Of a stretch of 45,886 bases of DNA, positions 8,606 through 17,344 are shown in pieces. The DNA lies in the NCBI GenBank assembly GCA_025350905.1, contig JANXWY010000139.1:1-45886 (forward strand), read 5' to 3'. The notes under the pieces are model-generated. The model saw only the letters and a list, made by a program, of their open reading frames with translations. It had not been told where the DNA came from and made no database searches. Within the stretch, counting starts at the first letter, position 1. Each line of letters begins with the position of its first letter. The translations under genes and the position numbers were made by a program. Source of the DNA: Verrucomicrobiota bacterium (lineage in GTDB: Bacteria > Verrucomicrobiota > Verrucomicrobiia > Limisphaerales > JADLHS01).

Positions 8606-9490
8606 TCAGGCTATGGCTGGCAGCCGCCCGCGATACTCCGTGGGCGTTTCCCCCATGATGCGCTTGAACATCCGGCTGAAGTGGGTCAGCGACTGAAAGC
8701 CGGCGGCGAATGCGATTTCGCTGATGCGCAGGTTGCGGTTGAGCAAGAAGCCCCTCGATTTCTCGACCCGGGTGCGCGCGACAAATTCCGTAAAGCTGAC
8801 GCCCGTGGCCTTACGGAACTGTTTGCAGAAGTAAAAGCGACTGGTGTTCACATTGCTGGAAACCTGGCCTAACGAGAGGCTTTCGGTGTAATGGTCGCGG
8901 ATGAATTGCTTCGCCTTGGCGATGATCGGCAACTCGGCATGGGCGGTCTGCACGACGAGTTGGTTGCTTTTCATCGCGAGATGGTCGGCGAAGATGGCCA
9001 GCAAGCCCGCCACTGCATCGAGTTTCTTCTGCGTGACGACCGGCGTGCGGAAGAAAGCGAGTTTCGCCGCCGCGTTGTCGATATCCACCCCCCGACTGGC
9101 CGCTTGTTCGATGGCACGTTGGAACGACGCTTCGGTCGGGGGCTGCCGCAACACCTGGCCGGTTTGTAGGAAGCCGATGGTCTGGGGGCCGAGCTTCACG
9201 GGCACGGCGGTTTCGCACAAGCCGTAGGCGCACGTCCGGGTCGCTGCTTTGTGGATGGCATCCTGCGTAAGCTTTTCCTGCAACTGGAGGCACGCGGCAC
9301 AAGTGCGGCTCTTTTCGGCCATCACCGCACAAAACGGACCCTCCCGCCGCATGCCGTGGAATGGCAACTGCCAGGTATTGACCGGCCGCAGCGTCAGGGG
9401 CATTCCGGTGGCCTCCGTGTAGGCGCGCTCGTAGGTCTTAAAGGTTTCCGAGCGGGTCAAGAGCTCCAGCAGCGATCCATTAGCATTCAT
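8606..9490 (-). CDS. AraC-family regulator with PocR sensor domain
   Basis: This is a 294-residue cytoplasmic transcription factor. Residues 1-170 form a PocR-type ligand-binding domain with its characteristic cysteines (FCAVMAEKSRTCAACLQLQ and CAYGLCETAVPV). The family senses small molecules such as propanediol-type compounds or hydrocarbons. Residues 190-292 carry two helix-turn-helix motifs of the AraC/XylS type (LSLGQVSSNVNTSRFYFCKQFRKATG and RISEIAFAAGFQSLTHFSRMFKRIMGETPTEYR). It follows the cyclic-nucleotide-binding gene on the same strand. Its target genes are not evident; the glycan cluster at 14-32 kb is one candidate. Confidence 0.9.
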   Translation of the reverse strand: MNANGSLLELLTRSETFKTYERAYTEATGMPLTLRPVNTWQLPFHGMRREGPFCAVMAEKSRTCAACLQLQEKLTQDAIHKAATRTCAYGLCETAVPVKLGPQTIGFLQTGQVLRQPPTEASFQRAIEQAASRGVDIDNAAAKLAFFRTPVVTQKKLDAVAGLLAIFADHLAMKSNQLVVQTAHAELPIIAKAKQFIRDHYTESLSLGQVSSNVNTSRFYFCKQFRKATGVSFTEFVARTRVEKSRGFLLNRNLRISEIAFAAGFQSLTHFSRMFKRIMGETPTEYRGRLPAIA

Positions 9491-9602
9491 TGGGTGATTA
9501 TTCAGGTTGCGGGTTCACCCGTAGGGGGCGAGACCCGTGACGGTTTCGTGCTAAATGCCCGCATCCGTTTTGGGGATTCCGTTGCCGGAGATGCGCGCTT
9601 CG

Positions 9603-10175
9603 TCATCCATTCGAGGGGTTATTGGTCACGATGGTTTCCTTCAGGCGCTGCTGTGTGACCTGGAGCTGGTGGATGACTACTTCCGCGATTCGCAGCATGA
9701 GTTGGTAACCCAAGTCATGGTCCCGTTCGCACTGCTCCCGCAAACGGGTGCCATAGAAAAAAATGGTCCGGGTCGGCTCCAGGGCCCGGGCGCTCAAGTT
9801 CAGAAGGTACGGGGGAAACAGCCAGGACCAGCCCAAGTAATCCCCCGGCCCCAACGTCGCCATCTGGAAAATACCGCGCTCGTCCACGGCCGACTCGAGC
9901 ACTACGCGGCCTTCCAAGATGAGATAAAACCGATTAGCTGGACTCCCTTCCTGAAAGATCGACTGACCGGATTCATACTGAATTTCCATGGCGGATTCCG
10001 TGAGCCGTTGCAGGTGGTGCGCACTCAATCCCTTAAAAAACGATTGCTGTTCGATCAGCGTCTTGAGGGCTTCCGACCGGGCCACGCCGCCTTCGATCGC
10101 CGAAGCTCCCAGGTTGTCTGGAATCGCGGGCGACGAGTCCCGCCGGGGCAGAATTGGGAGGGCGGGTATTTTCAT
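9603..10175 (-). CDS. Cyclic-nucleotide-binding domain protein (Crp-like, no HTH)
   Basis: This 190-residue protein has a cNMP-binding beta-roll (about residues 45-150: FFKGLSAHHLQRLTESAMEIQYESGQSIFQEGSPANRFYLILEGRVVL ... LGPGDYLGWSWLF). After the long C-helix no Crp-type DNA-binding domain follows. The canonical phosphate-binding cassette is poorly conserved, so ligand binding is uncertain. A regulatory role through protein contacts is possible. Its start overlaps the stop of the upstream gene by an ATGA, suggesting translational coupling. Confidence 0.82.
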   Translation of the reverse strand: MKIPALPILPRRDSSPAIPDNLGASAIEGGVARSEALKTLIEQQSFFKGLSAHHLQRLTESAMEIQYESGQSIFQEGSPANRFYLILEGRVVLESAVDERGIFQMATLGPGDYLGWSWLFPPYLLNLSARALEPTRTIFFYGTRLREQCERDHDLGYQLMLRIAEVVIHQLQVTQQRLKETIVTNNPSNG

Positions 10176-10573
10176 GGTCCTGATATTTTAACCGCGCGCT
10201 CAGCGCGAAGGCCCGGTGCTCGTTCCGCTCCGGAGCAACCTTCGGCGATCAGTTGCCCACCAAGGTTTCGATCTGGCGCGACCGCAGGCTGGCCGGGCGA
10301 GCTGGGCGCGTGGCGGCTGCGCGAGCCCGGTTTCAGTTCCGGGCGTTCGGATTCGGGCGCCGATGCAAGAGTGGCCAGCTGGGGTTCGCTGATTCGATCG
10401 TAGGTCATTTTCCACTCGGCCGGATCTCCATCGGGGCTGGCGGCGTTAGGGGCGGAACGACCGTTGATGATCACCAGTCCAACCGCCCGCTCCCCCATCG
10501 CAGCCCGGGTCCCGGCGCCGAGCGCAGCCGTTTGCCCAGTCAAAACGCCTTCCTTTAGTCGGTTGTGCTTCAT
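10172..10573 (-). CDS. Hypothetical protein, coupled to cNMP-binding gene
   Basis: This 133-residue protein belongs to no family I can name with confidence. The N-terminal part (LKEGVLTGQTAALGAGTRAAMGERAVGL) looks folded; the rest is Pro/Ser/Glu-rich and probably disordered. The stop overlaps the start of the next gene by 4 bp (ATGA), which supports real translation. No Shine-Dalgarno motif is seen. It could be a decaying gene. Confidence 0.45.
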   Translation of the reverse strand: MKHNRLKEGVLTGQTAALGAGTRAAMGERAVGLVIINGRSAPNAASPDGDPAEWKMTYDRISEPQLATLASAPESERPELKPGSRSRHAPSSPGQPAVAPDRNLGGQLIAEGCSGAERAPGLRAERAVKISGP

Positions 10574-10843
10574 GGTCTAGGATCAGAGCAAGGCGCAAAT
10601 GCGGAAAAGCGTTTGGGAGTTATGCGATGTCATTATCGGGGGCGCTCTCCGGGCGTCGCGCGAACCTTGGGATCGGGAAAATATTTTGTCCCGCTGGGGA
10701 GGGTTTGGGCTCGCGGCTGCGGCCTTGAGGTTCACGCCCAGTTTGCGGATGGCGGTTTGGAAAACCGGCGACCGACGGGTTTCCGCGAGCGGGGTGAGCG
10801 AAGTTTTCATGATTGGAGGCTTAGGCCGTGGGTTGCGGGTGGA

Positions 10844-11113
10844 TCAAGACTTGTGGTGGTTGTGAAAGCCATGAACCCGCGTAAGGTTGCGTTCAGCGAG
10901 CAATTCTGCCTCGGCTGCCAACCAATGCTGTACCGCTTGCCCGGGCTGGGAACCTTGGTTCAAATAGCTGAAGTAAGCTCGCCGGGCCACTTCGTCGGCG
11001 TTCGGCACAAAATCAATTTCATTTTGGTTCAAGTCCAAGTCCGTGGCCGCAGCCGACCGGGAAGTATCGGCCGGTTTTGGGCTGCGGTCCTGGGAAAGCT
11101 TGTCGCGCTGCAT
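10844..11113 (-). CDS. DUF2934 domain protein
   Basis: This small protein has 89 residues from the ATG at 11113; a GTG one codon upstream is also possible. The segment EVARRAYFSYLNQGSQPGQAVQHWLAAEAELLAERN (about 40-76) matches DUF2934, a short helical domain of unknown function, often with the xRAYxxYxxxGxxxGxxxxxWxxAE pattern. The N-terminal 35 residues are charged and probably disordered. Relatives are common near stress or envelope accessory genes, and here PRC-barrel and DUF3309 genes lie upstream on the same strand. Confidence 0.8.
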   Translation of the reverse strand: MQRDKLSQDRSPKPADTSRSAAATDLDLNQNEIDFVPNADEVARRAYFSYLNQGSQPGQAVQHWLAAEAELLAERNLTRVHGFHNHHKS

Positions 11114-11157
11114 CACGAAAGCATCGGCGATCCGCGGGTGCGTTCGCTATGGGGTCT

Positions 11158-11589
11158 TCACCCCAGTACCCGGAGGACTCCGAGCACGCACCTGTCGCAC
11201 TGCGCGATTCTGTTGGTGGGCGGCGGGGACGCCAGCGGGACCGCGCTGGATGGGAGCTGGATGGGAGTTGGCCGATGCGAACGACTGGCGTCTGATCTCC
11301 GATCGCTCAGAAGATTACTTTGTGTTGTCGGCCCGGGAGGAGCGAACCGGCGTGGCCGAGATTTTTCCTTCGCCCGCGCAGGCCTTGATGATGGCTTGCG
11401 TTTTTTCTTAAACATCGCGCGGGCTCGGGTGAGCCAGCGTTGCGCCTAAAGAAACTTCGTCGCCAGAATTGCCAGTCGGACTGGAATCACCAGCAGGGCG
11501 GGGCCGGGCAAGACGAGCATGGCAATTCCCACCAACCCCACGCTGCCGCCCACCACCGCGATCGCGAGCTGGTGCCGGCACGCAAGTTC
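11158..11589 (-). pseudogene. PGPGW membrane protein broken by in-frame stop
   Basis: Reading the minus strand, residues ...LAIAVVGGSVGLVGIAMLVLP, PGPALLVIPVRLAILATKFL, then a TAG stop (11446-11448), then AQRWLTRARAMFKKKRK follow in one frame. This is the complete core of the PGPGW transmembrane family (two helices around LVLPGP, ending LAILATEF-W-ARRWL). The stop falls exactly where family members have a conserved Trp, so TGG to TAG is the simplest change. No ATG precedes the core; only GTG/TTG codons are available. The part after the stop remains open to 11158, but its later residues are low in complexity. It may be a pseudogene, a sequencing error, or, less likely, a read-through gene. Confidence 0.6.
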
Positions 11590-11638
11590 AGTTGGCCCAG
11601 GCTTGCTCGTCCGAACGAAGAGCCCCGGAGCATCGGCG

Positions 11639-12352
11639 TTAACCGGCCGTAGCCACTGAAGCCAAGGGCGGCGCGAGACTTTGCGCGACGGCCGCTTTGG
11701 TCAAATTCACATAGACCGTGGATTCCTCATAACTGATCCGGGTCACGCTGTTCGTCGGGATGAGCACCTCTTGGCCGGAGAATCGGTGTCCGATCTTGAT
11801 GACCAACTGATCTATCCCCCAAGTGTGATCGTCCATCATGAAATCACAGACGTGACCGGTCGTGCCATCGCTCGCGGCGAGGTGATAACCGCTCACGGCC
11901 TGCGCGCTCCGGAGATGCGCATCGGCCGCCCCGGGTCGCGGACCGTGCGCCGCGGACGGTTTGCCCGGGAGCGGAGTCGGGGGCAGGTCCAGAATCGGAA
12001 AGCCGCTCATGCCCCACAAGGCATCGCCCTGCCAGTAATACGGCCAGCCGAAATAGCGGTGATACTCCTCCTCGTATTGGCGCGAGACCGGTTTGTGGGA
12101 ATCAATTGAAGGGCTGTTCGCAATCTGTTCCCGGGTCAGATTCACGAGCAGAACTTTTCTCGTCGCTTGGAGTCGCCCGAGGGAATAGGGCGAAAGGAGC
12201 ACCTGCCGCCCCGTGAGCCAGGAACCCGTATCGGCGACCAGATATCGAATCACCCAGTTCTGGTCATCGAAATAAAAGTCTTTCACCTGGCCGATTTCGC
12301 CATCCGACGCTCCGAGATGTTCGCCGTATAGTTGTTTAATGCTTCGTAACAT
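11639..12352 (-). CDS. Two-domain PRC-barrel protein
   Basis: This 237-residue protein has two PRC-barrel domains. The first (about 3-80) contains LGASDGEIGQVKDFYFDDQNWVIRYLVADTGSWLTGRQVLLSP. The second (about 148-225) repeats the pattern (LAASDGTTGHVCDFMMDDHTWGIDQLVIKIG, then SGQEVLIP). A Pro/aromatic linker separates them. PRC barrels bind protein or RNA partners and occur in photosynthetic reaction centres, RimM and many stress-associated proteins of unknown role. There is no signal peptide. It lies downstream of the DUF3309 gene on the same strand. Confidence 0.88.
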   Translation of the reverse strand: MLRSIKQLYGEHLGASDGEIGQVKDFYFDDQNWVIRYLVADTGSWLTGRQVLLSPYSLGRLQATRKVLLVNLTREQIANSPSIDSHKPVSRQYEEEYHRYFGWPYYWQGDALWGMSGFPILDLPPTPLPGKPSAAHGPRPGAADAHLRSAQAVSGYHLAASDGTTGHVCDFMMDDHTWGIDQLVIKIGHRFSGQEVLIPTNSVTRISYEESTVYVNLTKAAVAQSLAPPLASVATAG

Positions 12353-12466
12353 AATCGTGATTTTCTGCTCGCTGGCGCGGACCGCTGCCCTAGCAACTTA
12401 ACCTTGCCCGGCCTTCGCGCCAACGAACCGCCACGTCTGGCGCGTGTGAATTCCCGCCGGCCTGAT

Positions 12467-12628
12467 TCAAACTCTGCCCAGCAAAACCAGCACCAGCAGC
12501 AGCACCAGCACCAGTCCCAGTCCCAGTCCGCCGCTCGGGTAATAGCCCCAGCTTTTGCTGTGGGGCCAGGCGGGGAGCGCGCCGAGTAACATCAGTACGA
12601 GCAACACTACTAAAATAGTTCCTAACAT
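12467..12628 (-). CDS. DUF3309 small membrane protein (53 aa)
   Basis: This short gene encodes 53 residues. It starts MLGTILVVLLVLMLLGALPA, continues WPHSKSWGYYPSGGLGLGLV and ends with a Leu/Val run and GRV. The pattern LGTILxxxLxLxLLGALPxWPxSxxWGYxPSGGLGLxL is the full DUF3309 family signature. Two hydrophobic helices flank the conserved WPHSxxWGYxPSGG loop. An AAAGGG sequence lies just upstream of the ATG as a weak ribosome-binding site. The function is unknown. It is probably the first gene of the minus-strand run that ends near 8606. Confidence 0.85.
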   Translation of the reverse strand: MLGTILVVLLVLMLLGALPAWPHSKSWGYYPSGGLGLGLVLVLLLVLVLLGRV

Positions 12629-13189
12629 AATTTCCCTTTCATGGGGCCAAGGGTGCTGGGCTTCCGTTGCGGGAGCGGCTCTGGCTTTGGCTTCTCATGC
12701 CCAGATCATCACCTTGGCGGCCGGCGCGCGCCATGGGGTGTTCTCCCTATCCCGGACGGCGGCGTGCCGCCCCCGGGCGTGCGTGCACGGCGATGCGCCT
12801 CCCGTTCCGACCCCGACTCGGACGATCGGCGTGGGCTTTTTGGGAACGCCAAATTCCGCAAAGGATTGGGCAAGATCGGGCGTGACGGATTCCGCGCCGG
12901 CGCTCAAGGTCAGCCCATTGCTCGCAAGGTTCCGTTCCGGGGGAGGCAATTCAAATTCCGGCGCGCAAAATTCGCCGGCCGGCTTCCCCGTGCCGCGGGG
13001 CCGCTTGCCGAGCGCGGCGCTGGATGGGACTTGGCCAACCGCCTTCGCTCGCATGGCGTCGGCCCCGGCCCGATGGGGAGAGGGAGGGAGCGGATTTGGC
13101 GGCGCGGACGTGCCCCTGACGTTCGCCGAAAGCCGCGACGGACGAAGGCCGGAATCAGCGATCGGGTTGGCGGACGTACGGTTGTGGTC
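12629..13189. other. GC-rich gene-less region
   Basis: About 560 bp of high-GC sequence lies between divergent genes. Open frames run through it on both strands, as expected at this base composition, but the translations are Arg/Gly/Pro-rich without domains. The plus-strand frame that joins the 13190 gene has no membrane or signal features before its Met at 13190. Confidence 0.4.
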
Positions 13190-13801
13190 ATGATTACCAC
13201 CTGGATCAAGCACGGTCTGACGCGCATCGGAGTCTGGTGTGCGCTGGTCGGAGTAACGGTTTTGCTCACGGTGTTGTTCAATTTTCTGGGCAACCTGACA
13301 TGCGCAGTGTTGTCCGGTATGATCCTGGGGGCGGCGCGACGCTGGCGCTGGAACGCGATTCCGATTTCGCTCGTGTTTCCGGCAGTCCTCCTCAGTCTCT
13401 CCCACTTTGCCAAGCTCGAGCTGCCGCCCGGCAAAGTTCAACTGATTGCGGGCGTCTGCGCCGCCGCGTTCTGGGGTGTGTACGGTCTGACTTTCGGCTT
13501 GTACTTTCTGGAGCAGAAGCCGGAGCTGCCGGCGATCCCCACCGCCGCAATGCCCGGGAGCGTGAAACCGAAATTTAGTCTGGCGACCTTGTGCGGGAGT
13601 TGGACGTGCGAGGACCCCGCCCCGAATGGAGCGCCGCAGTGCAAGACGCTGCGGATTGAAGCGGGCAAGTTTGCGCTCACGTTCAGCGAACCTGGCGAAC
13701 CCGGGTACGAGCTGGCACAGGGAGAAGTGAGCGTCGAGACCTCCCGCCCGGAACGCACGACGGTCCGGTTCGCCGCGGCTCCGGAGTCGCCCGCGCCTTG
13801 A
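13190..13801 (+). CDS. Hypothetical membrane protein
   Basis: This 203-residue protein, starting MITTWIKHGLTRIG, has four predicted membrane segments (about 12-33, 36-52, 56-76 and 84-107). A soluble C-terminal part of about 95 residues follows, with LATLCGSWTCEDPAPNGAPQ and a beta-rich stretch (KTLRIEAGKFALTFSEPG) that resembles a small lipocalin-like barrel. I chose the Met at 13190 because it directly precedes the first hydrophobic helix. I recognise no family. It precedes the glycan cluster on the same strand but is separated from it by a possible promoter. Confidence 0.65.
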   Translation: MITTWIKHGLTRIGVWCALVGVTVLLTVLFNFLGNLTCAVLSGMILGAARRWRWNAIPISLVFPAVLLSLSHFAKLELPPGKVQLIAGVCAAAFWGVYGLTFGLYFLEQKPELPAIPTAAMPGSVKPKFSLATLCGSWTCEDPAPNGAPQCKTLRIEAGKFALTFSEPGEPGYELAQGEVSVETSRPERTTVRFAAAPESPAP

Positions 13802-13842
13802 CCTTCCGCCAGGGTTCCCACTTTTTGCGCTCAAATTTTGTT

Positions 13843-13871
13843 TTGACACGCTGCGGTTTTGCGTGTGTTGT
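13843..13871 (+). promoter_or_regulatory. Possible sigma-70 type promoter
   Basis: A consensus -35 TTGACA (13843-13848) within a T-rich run is followed after 17 bp by a weak -10 candidate TGTTGT (13866-13871). It lies about 60 bp before the start of the sugar isomerase-like gene. The -35 is good and the -10 is poor. Confidence 0.3.
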
Positions 13872-13929
13872 CAGGCGTCGGGATTAACCAGCCTGACGGA
13901 TCATAAACGCTAGACCACATAACCCTAAT

Positions 13930-14802
13930 ATGACTTCAACGCTCAAGACTCTCTCCCAATCGCTGGCGCTCACGGCGACGTTGCTCGCCACGTCCGCCGC
14001 CGTGGCCACCCCGATTCCGGAAGATGCCAAGATTGCCGGCTTCGCCCTCGGCTCCCAGGCCTACACGTTCAATCGCTTTTCCGCCTTCGAGGCGATTGAG
14101 AAAACGGCGCAAGCCGGCGGCAAGATCATTGAATTTTACCCCGGCCAGAAGCTCAGCCCCGCGCAGCCGGACGTGAAATTGCAGCACGATGCGTCCGCGG
14201 AAACCATTGCGGCCGTCAAGGCCCAACTCGCGAAATACGGCGTGCGCGCGGTCAACTACGGCGTCGTTGGCGGCAAGGACGAGGCCGAGTGGCGGCAGAT
14301 TTTTGAATTCGCCAAAAAAATGGATCTCTACGCGATCACCACCGAAGACGTGCCGCATCTCGATATTATTGAAAAACTGGTCAAGGAATTCGACATCTGC
14401 GTCGCCTACCACGAACACGCCCGGCAGCCGAACAATCCCAAATATCAGGTCTGGGATCCGAAATATGTCGCCGCGCTGGTCAAGGATCGGGATCATCGCA
14501 TTGGCGCTTGCGCCGACACGGGGCATTGGGCCACGTCCGGGCTTACGCCGCTCGAGGGCATTAAAATTCTCAAGGGGCGCATCATCAGCGTGCACCTCAA
14601 AGATCGCCCGGTGATTGGCAAGCAAATGCCCGATGTCGTTTATGGCACGGGCGTGTCGGACATCAAGGGCATCCTCAAAGAACTGAAGCGGCAGAAATTC
14701 CAGGGCAACATCTCCCTCGAGTACGAAGCCAACTGGGATAATTCCGTGCCGGATGTCGCGCAGTGCGTCGGCTTCGTCCGTGGCTGGGGCGTGTGCCAGT
14801 AG
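13930..14802 (+). CDS. Secreted sugar phosphate isomerase/epimerase-like TIM barrel
   Basis: This 290-residue protein has a signal peptide (first 26 residues, ending SAAVA-TP). The rest is an AP-endonuclease-2/xylose isomerase-like TIM barrel. Metal-site residues of the fold are visible: GKIIEFYPG, the AYHEHARQ segment, GACADTGHW (Asp and His), SVHLKDR (His and Asp) and the terminal SLEYEANW Glu. Family members isomerise or epimerise sugars or inositols; exported versions are common in Planctomycetes and Verrucomicrobia, and their substrates are mostly unknown. It opens the plus-strand glycan-degradation series. Confidence 0.87.
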   Translation: MTSTLKTLSQSLALTATLLATSAAVATPIPEDAKIAGFALGSQAYTFNRFSAFEAIEKTAQAGGKIIEFYPGQKLSPAQPDVKLQHDASAETIAAVKAQLAKYGVRAVNYGVVGGKDEAEWRQIFEFAKKMDLYAITTEDVPHLDIIEKLVKEFDICVAYHEHARQPNNPKYQVWDPKYVAALVKDRDHRIGACADTGHWATSGLTPLEGIKILKGRIISVHLKDRPVIGKQMPDVVYGTGVSDIKGILKELKRQKFQGNISLEYEANWDNSVPDVAQCVGFVRGWGVCQ

Positions 14803-14959
14803 ATCAGGTGACAGAATTTTCTGGCGATTGATTTCATCCGTCGCTCGCTGGTGGTGGGCGGGCGCCGGTTGGACACTGGCGGTGTTGTGTTGGCGGCACG
14901 CGCTACACTGCGCCTCGGTCGTAGTTTAACCGCGCGTTCCAAACTCAAGCCGGTCGTTT

Positions 14960-16855
14960 ATGAACATCAAAGCAAGCCTACAACCATTCGCGGTTCTCCT
15001 GTTGCTTGGTTGCGGGTCCGTCGGGGCGGCGGACCAGCCCTGGTCCCCCGCCCAAGGGCCGCTCCGGACGCGTTGGGCCGCAGAGGTTTCGCCCAAGAAC
15101 GCGCTTCCCGAATACCCGCGTCCGCAAATGGTGCGCAAGGACTGGCAAAACTTGAACGGCCTCTGGGATTACGCCATCACGACCAAGGACGCCGCGCAAC
15201 CAATACAGTGGGACGGACAAATTCTTGTGCCGTTTCCCATCGAGTCCGCCTTGTCCGGCGTGATGAAACGCGTCTATGAGACGAACCAGCTTTGGTATCG
15301 CCGGACGTTTGAAGTGCCAACGAAGTGGAGAAGCCAGCGCGTTTTGCTGAACTTCGGCGCGGTGGACTGGGAAACGACGGTCTATGTGAACGGCAAGGAA
15401 GTCGGCTCGCATCGCGGCGGCTACGATGGCTTCAGCTTCGATATCACCGAGGCGCTCAAGCCGTCCGGCGAACAGGAAATTGTCGTGGCCGTTTGGGATC
15501 CGACCGACGCCGGCCCGCAACCGCGCGGCAAGCAGGTGAGCCATCCGAACAGCATCTGGTACACGCCCACGAGCGGGATTTGGCAGACGGTGTGGTTGGA
15601 GCCGGTGAGTACCGCGCACATCGAAAGTCTCAAGATTATCCCTGACATGGATAACAATACCGTCGCAATCGAAATTGATACTGTGGCAGCCGGTCTTTAC
15701 GGAAATTCAGAAGCCGCGACGGAGGTCGAAGTTCAGGTCCTCGATGGTAAGCGAGAGGTTGCGAATGCTAATGTTGCCGCGACTCTGATTGGGAAGCAGA
15801 TGGCCGTGCGTTCGCGGGCAAAACTGGCGCTGACGAAGCCGAAACTCTGGACTCCGGATTCACCAAGTCTTTACGATCTGAAGATTTCTCTTCGCAACGG
15901 CCGCAAGAAAATTGACCAAGTCGAGAGTTACTTCGGCATGCGCAAGGTCTCGCTCGGCAAAGATGAGCAGGGTCGTTTCCGGCTGTGCCTCAACAACCAG
16001 CCCTATTTCCAACTCGGCCCGCTGGACCAGGGCTTCTGGCCGGACGGACTGTATACCGCACCGACCGACGCCGCGCTTCGCTCCGACATTGAGATGACGA
16101 AGCAGCTCGGGTTCAACCTGGCGCGCAAGCACGTGAAGGTGGAGCCGGATCGCTGGTATTATTGGTGCGACAAACTCGGTCTGCTTGTCTGGCAGGACAT
16201 GCCCAGCGGCGACCGCAGTGCCGAGTGGCACGGCCCGAGTGGCGTGGACGGCCAGGAAATGAAACGGACGCCCGAGTCCGTCGCGATTTATGAACACGAA
16301 CTGCGCGCCTTGATCGAGGGCCGCTACAATCATCCGTCCATCGTCACCTGGGTGCCATTCAACGAAGGCTGGGGGCAGTTCGACACCGTCCGCATTCTTA
16401 ATCTCGCCAAGGAACTCGATCCCACGCGGCTGGTGGACGGTGCGAGTGGCGGCAATCATTTCTCGGCCGGCGATATTCTGGATCATCATCAGTATCCTGG
16501 GCCGGGCGTGCCGCCGGCAGTTACGGACCGCGCGATGGTGCTGGGCGAATTCGGCGGGCTGGGCCTGCCGGTCAAGGGTCATACCTGGCAGGCCGAGAAA
16601 AACTGGGGCTACCGCAGCTTCACCAACGCCGAGGCGCTGACGACGGCCTATGTCGGTTTGCTGGAGCAACTGCCCGCGTTGGTCAGCTCGAATGGTTTGA
16701 GCGCTGCAATCTACACGCAGACGACGGACGTCGAGGTTGAGATCAACGGGCTGATGACCTACGACCGCGCGGTGGTGAAGATGAATCAAGCCCAGGTTAC
16801 GGAGGTGAACCAGAAAGTTGCTGGATCATCGATCAAGGGTTCGCCGCCCAAATAA
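14960..16855 (+). CDS. Glycoside hydrolase family 2 protein
   Basis: This is a 631-residue exported enzyme. An N-terminal hydrophobic segment ends in [12 protein letters not shown], a possible lipobox at LLGC. Then come a sugar-binding jelly-roll domain (about 45-215; [45 protein letters not shown]), an Ig-like domain (about 220-330) and a TIM barrel. The acid/base Glu is in [10 protein letters not shown] (near residue 468) and the likely nucleophile in VLGEFGG (near 530). GH2 includes beta-galactosidases, beta-mannosidases and beta-glucuronidases; the specificity is not clear. It is shorter than LacZ and lacks the C-terminal LacZ domains. Confidence 0.9.
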   Translation: MNIKASLQPFAVLLLLGCGSVGAADQPWSPAQGPLRTRWAAEVSPKNALPEYPRPQMVRKDWQNLNGLWDYAITTKDAAQPIQWDGQILVPFPIESALSGVMKRVYETNQLWYRRTFEVPTKWRSQRVLLNFGAVDWETTVYVNGKEVGSHRGGYDGFSFDITEALKPSGEQEIVVAVWDPTDAGPQPRGKQVSHPNSIWYTPTSGIWQTVWLEPVSTAHIESLKIIPDMDNNTVAIEIDTVAAGLYGNSEAATEVEVQVLDGKREVANANVAATLIGKQMAVRSRAKLALTKPKLWTPDSPSLYDLKISLRNGRKKIDQVESYFGMRKVSLGKDEQGRFRLCLNNQPYFQLGPLDQGFWPDGLYTAPTDAALRSDIEMTKQLGFNLARKHVKVEPDRWYYWCDKLGLLVWQDMPSGDRSAEWHGPSGVDGQEMKRTPESVAIYEHELRALIEGRYNHPSIVTWVPFNEGWGQFDTVRILNLAKELDPTRLVDGASGGNHFSAGDILDHHQYPGPGVPPAVTDRAMVLGEFGGLGLPVKGHTWQAEKNWGYRSFTNAEALTTAYVGLLEQLPALVSSNGLSAAIYTQTTDVEVEINGLMTYDRAVVKMNQAQVTEVNQKVAGSSIKGSPPK

Positions 16856-17027
16856 TCGCAGGAGCTTCGCATGAGAACTAAAGTCCGTCCGTTCGATTTC
16901 AAGCCGCTCGTCTCGCCGACAGGTCTTGGAGTGCGCCAGCCCTGTGGCGCTTTTCGGGATGCCGCGGCCGGTGACAAAGCGGCGGAGGGCGCTTGCCATC
17001 ACCCACAAGTCGGGACTGCTGTTCGGT

Positions 17028-17256
17028 CAATCCCAACGGGATTGTGTCGTCTAGCCCAGGGTTGGTCCGAGCCGGACTGGCGAGGAGCTACCCTGGGAAA
17101 GGTTGTCGAATGTTTATTCAACCCCAACGGGGTTGTGTCTGTCCGCGGGGCGGGAGGGCTTCAACCCCGTTGGGGTTGGAAGGTTCTGGTCGGGCCTACC
17201 CAGGGTAGCTCGTGCCTCGCAACCCTGGGCTTGGTTACGGAATCCCTTTGGGATTC
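17028..17256. repeat. 229-bp nested quasi-palindrome
   Basis: The element is built of nested inverted repeats around a centre near 17145. From outside in: hairpin CAATCCC-AAC-GGGATTG (17028-17044), which mirrors GAATCCC-TTT-GGGATTC (17240-17256); AGCCCAGGGTTG (17053-17064) with CAACCCTGGGCT (17220-17231); AGCTACCCTGGG (17086-17097) with CCCAGGGTAGCT (17199-17210); and two inner hairpins CAACCCC-AAC-GGGGTTG (17119-17135) and CAACCCC-GTT-GGGGTTG (17162-17178). It lies between the GH2 gene and the DUF4965 gene. Its presence argues that the long upstream reading frame here is not coding. Confidence 0.85.
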
Positions 17257-17344
17257 TTGGATTTCCTCCGTTGGAGCATTGTGGCCGAAAGCAAGCGCGG
17301 GCGGCCGAACTCCACGACGCAACCGCGTTGCCGTTGGCTGCTGC

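Noticed and set aside
10583-10810. 75-codon minus-strand open frame between DUF2934 and the coupled hypothetical
   Set aside because: No domain, no ribosome-binding site, and unremarkable composition. Not supportable as a gene, though it lies in a same-strand run.
12641-13189. 183-codon upstream extension of the 13190 membrane protein
   Set aside because: Arg/Gly/Pro-rich without features; the membrane protein begins naturally at the Met before its first helix.
16871-17344. In-frame 158-codon N-terminal extension of the DUF4965 gene
   Set aside because: It translates the 229-bp palindromic element, has no domain, and would place the signal peptide in the middle of the protein.
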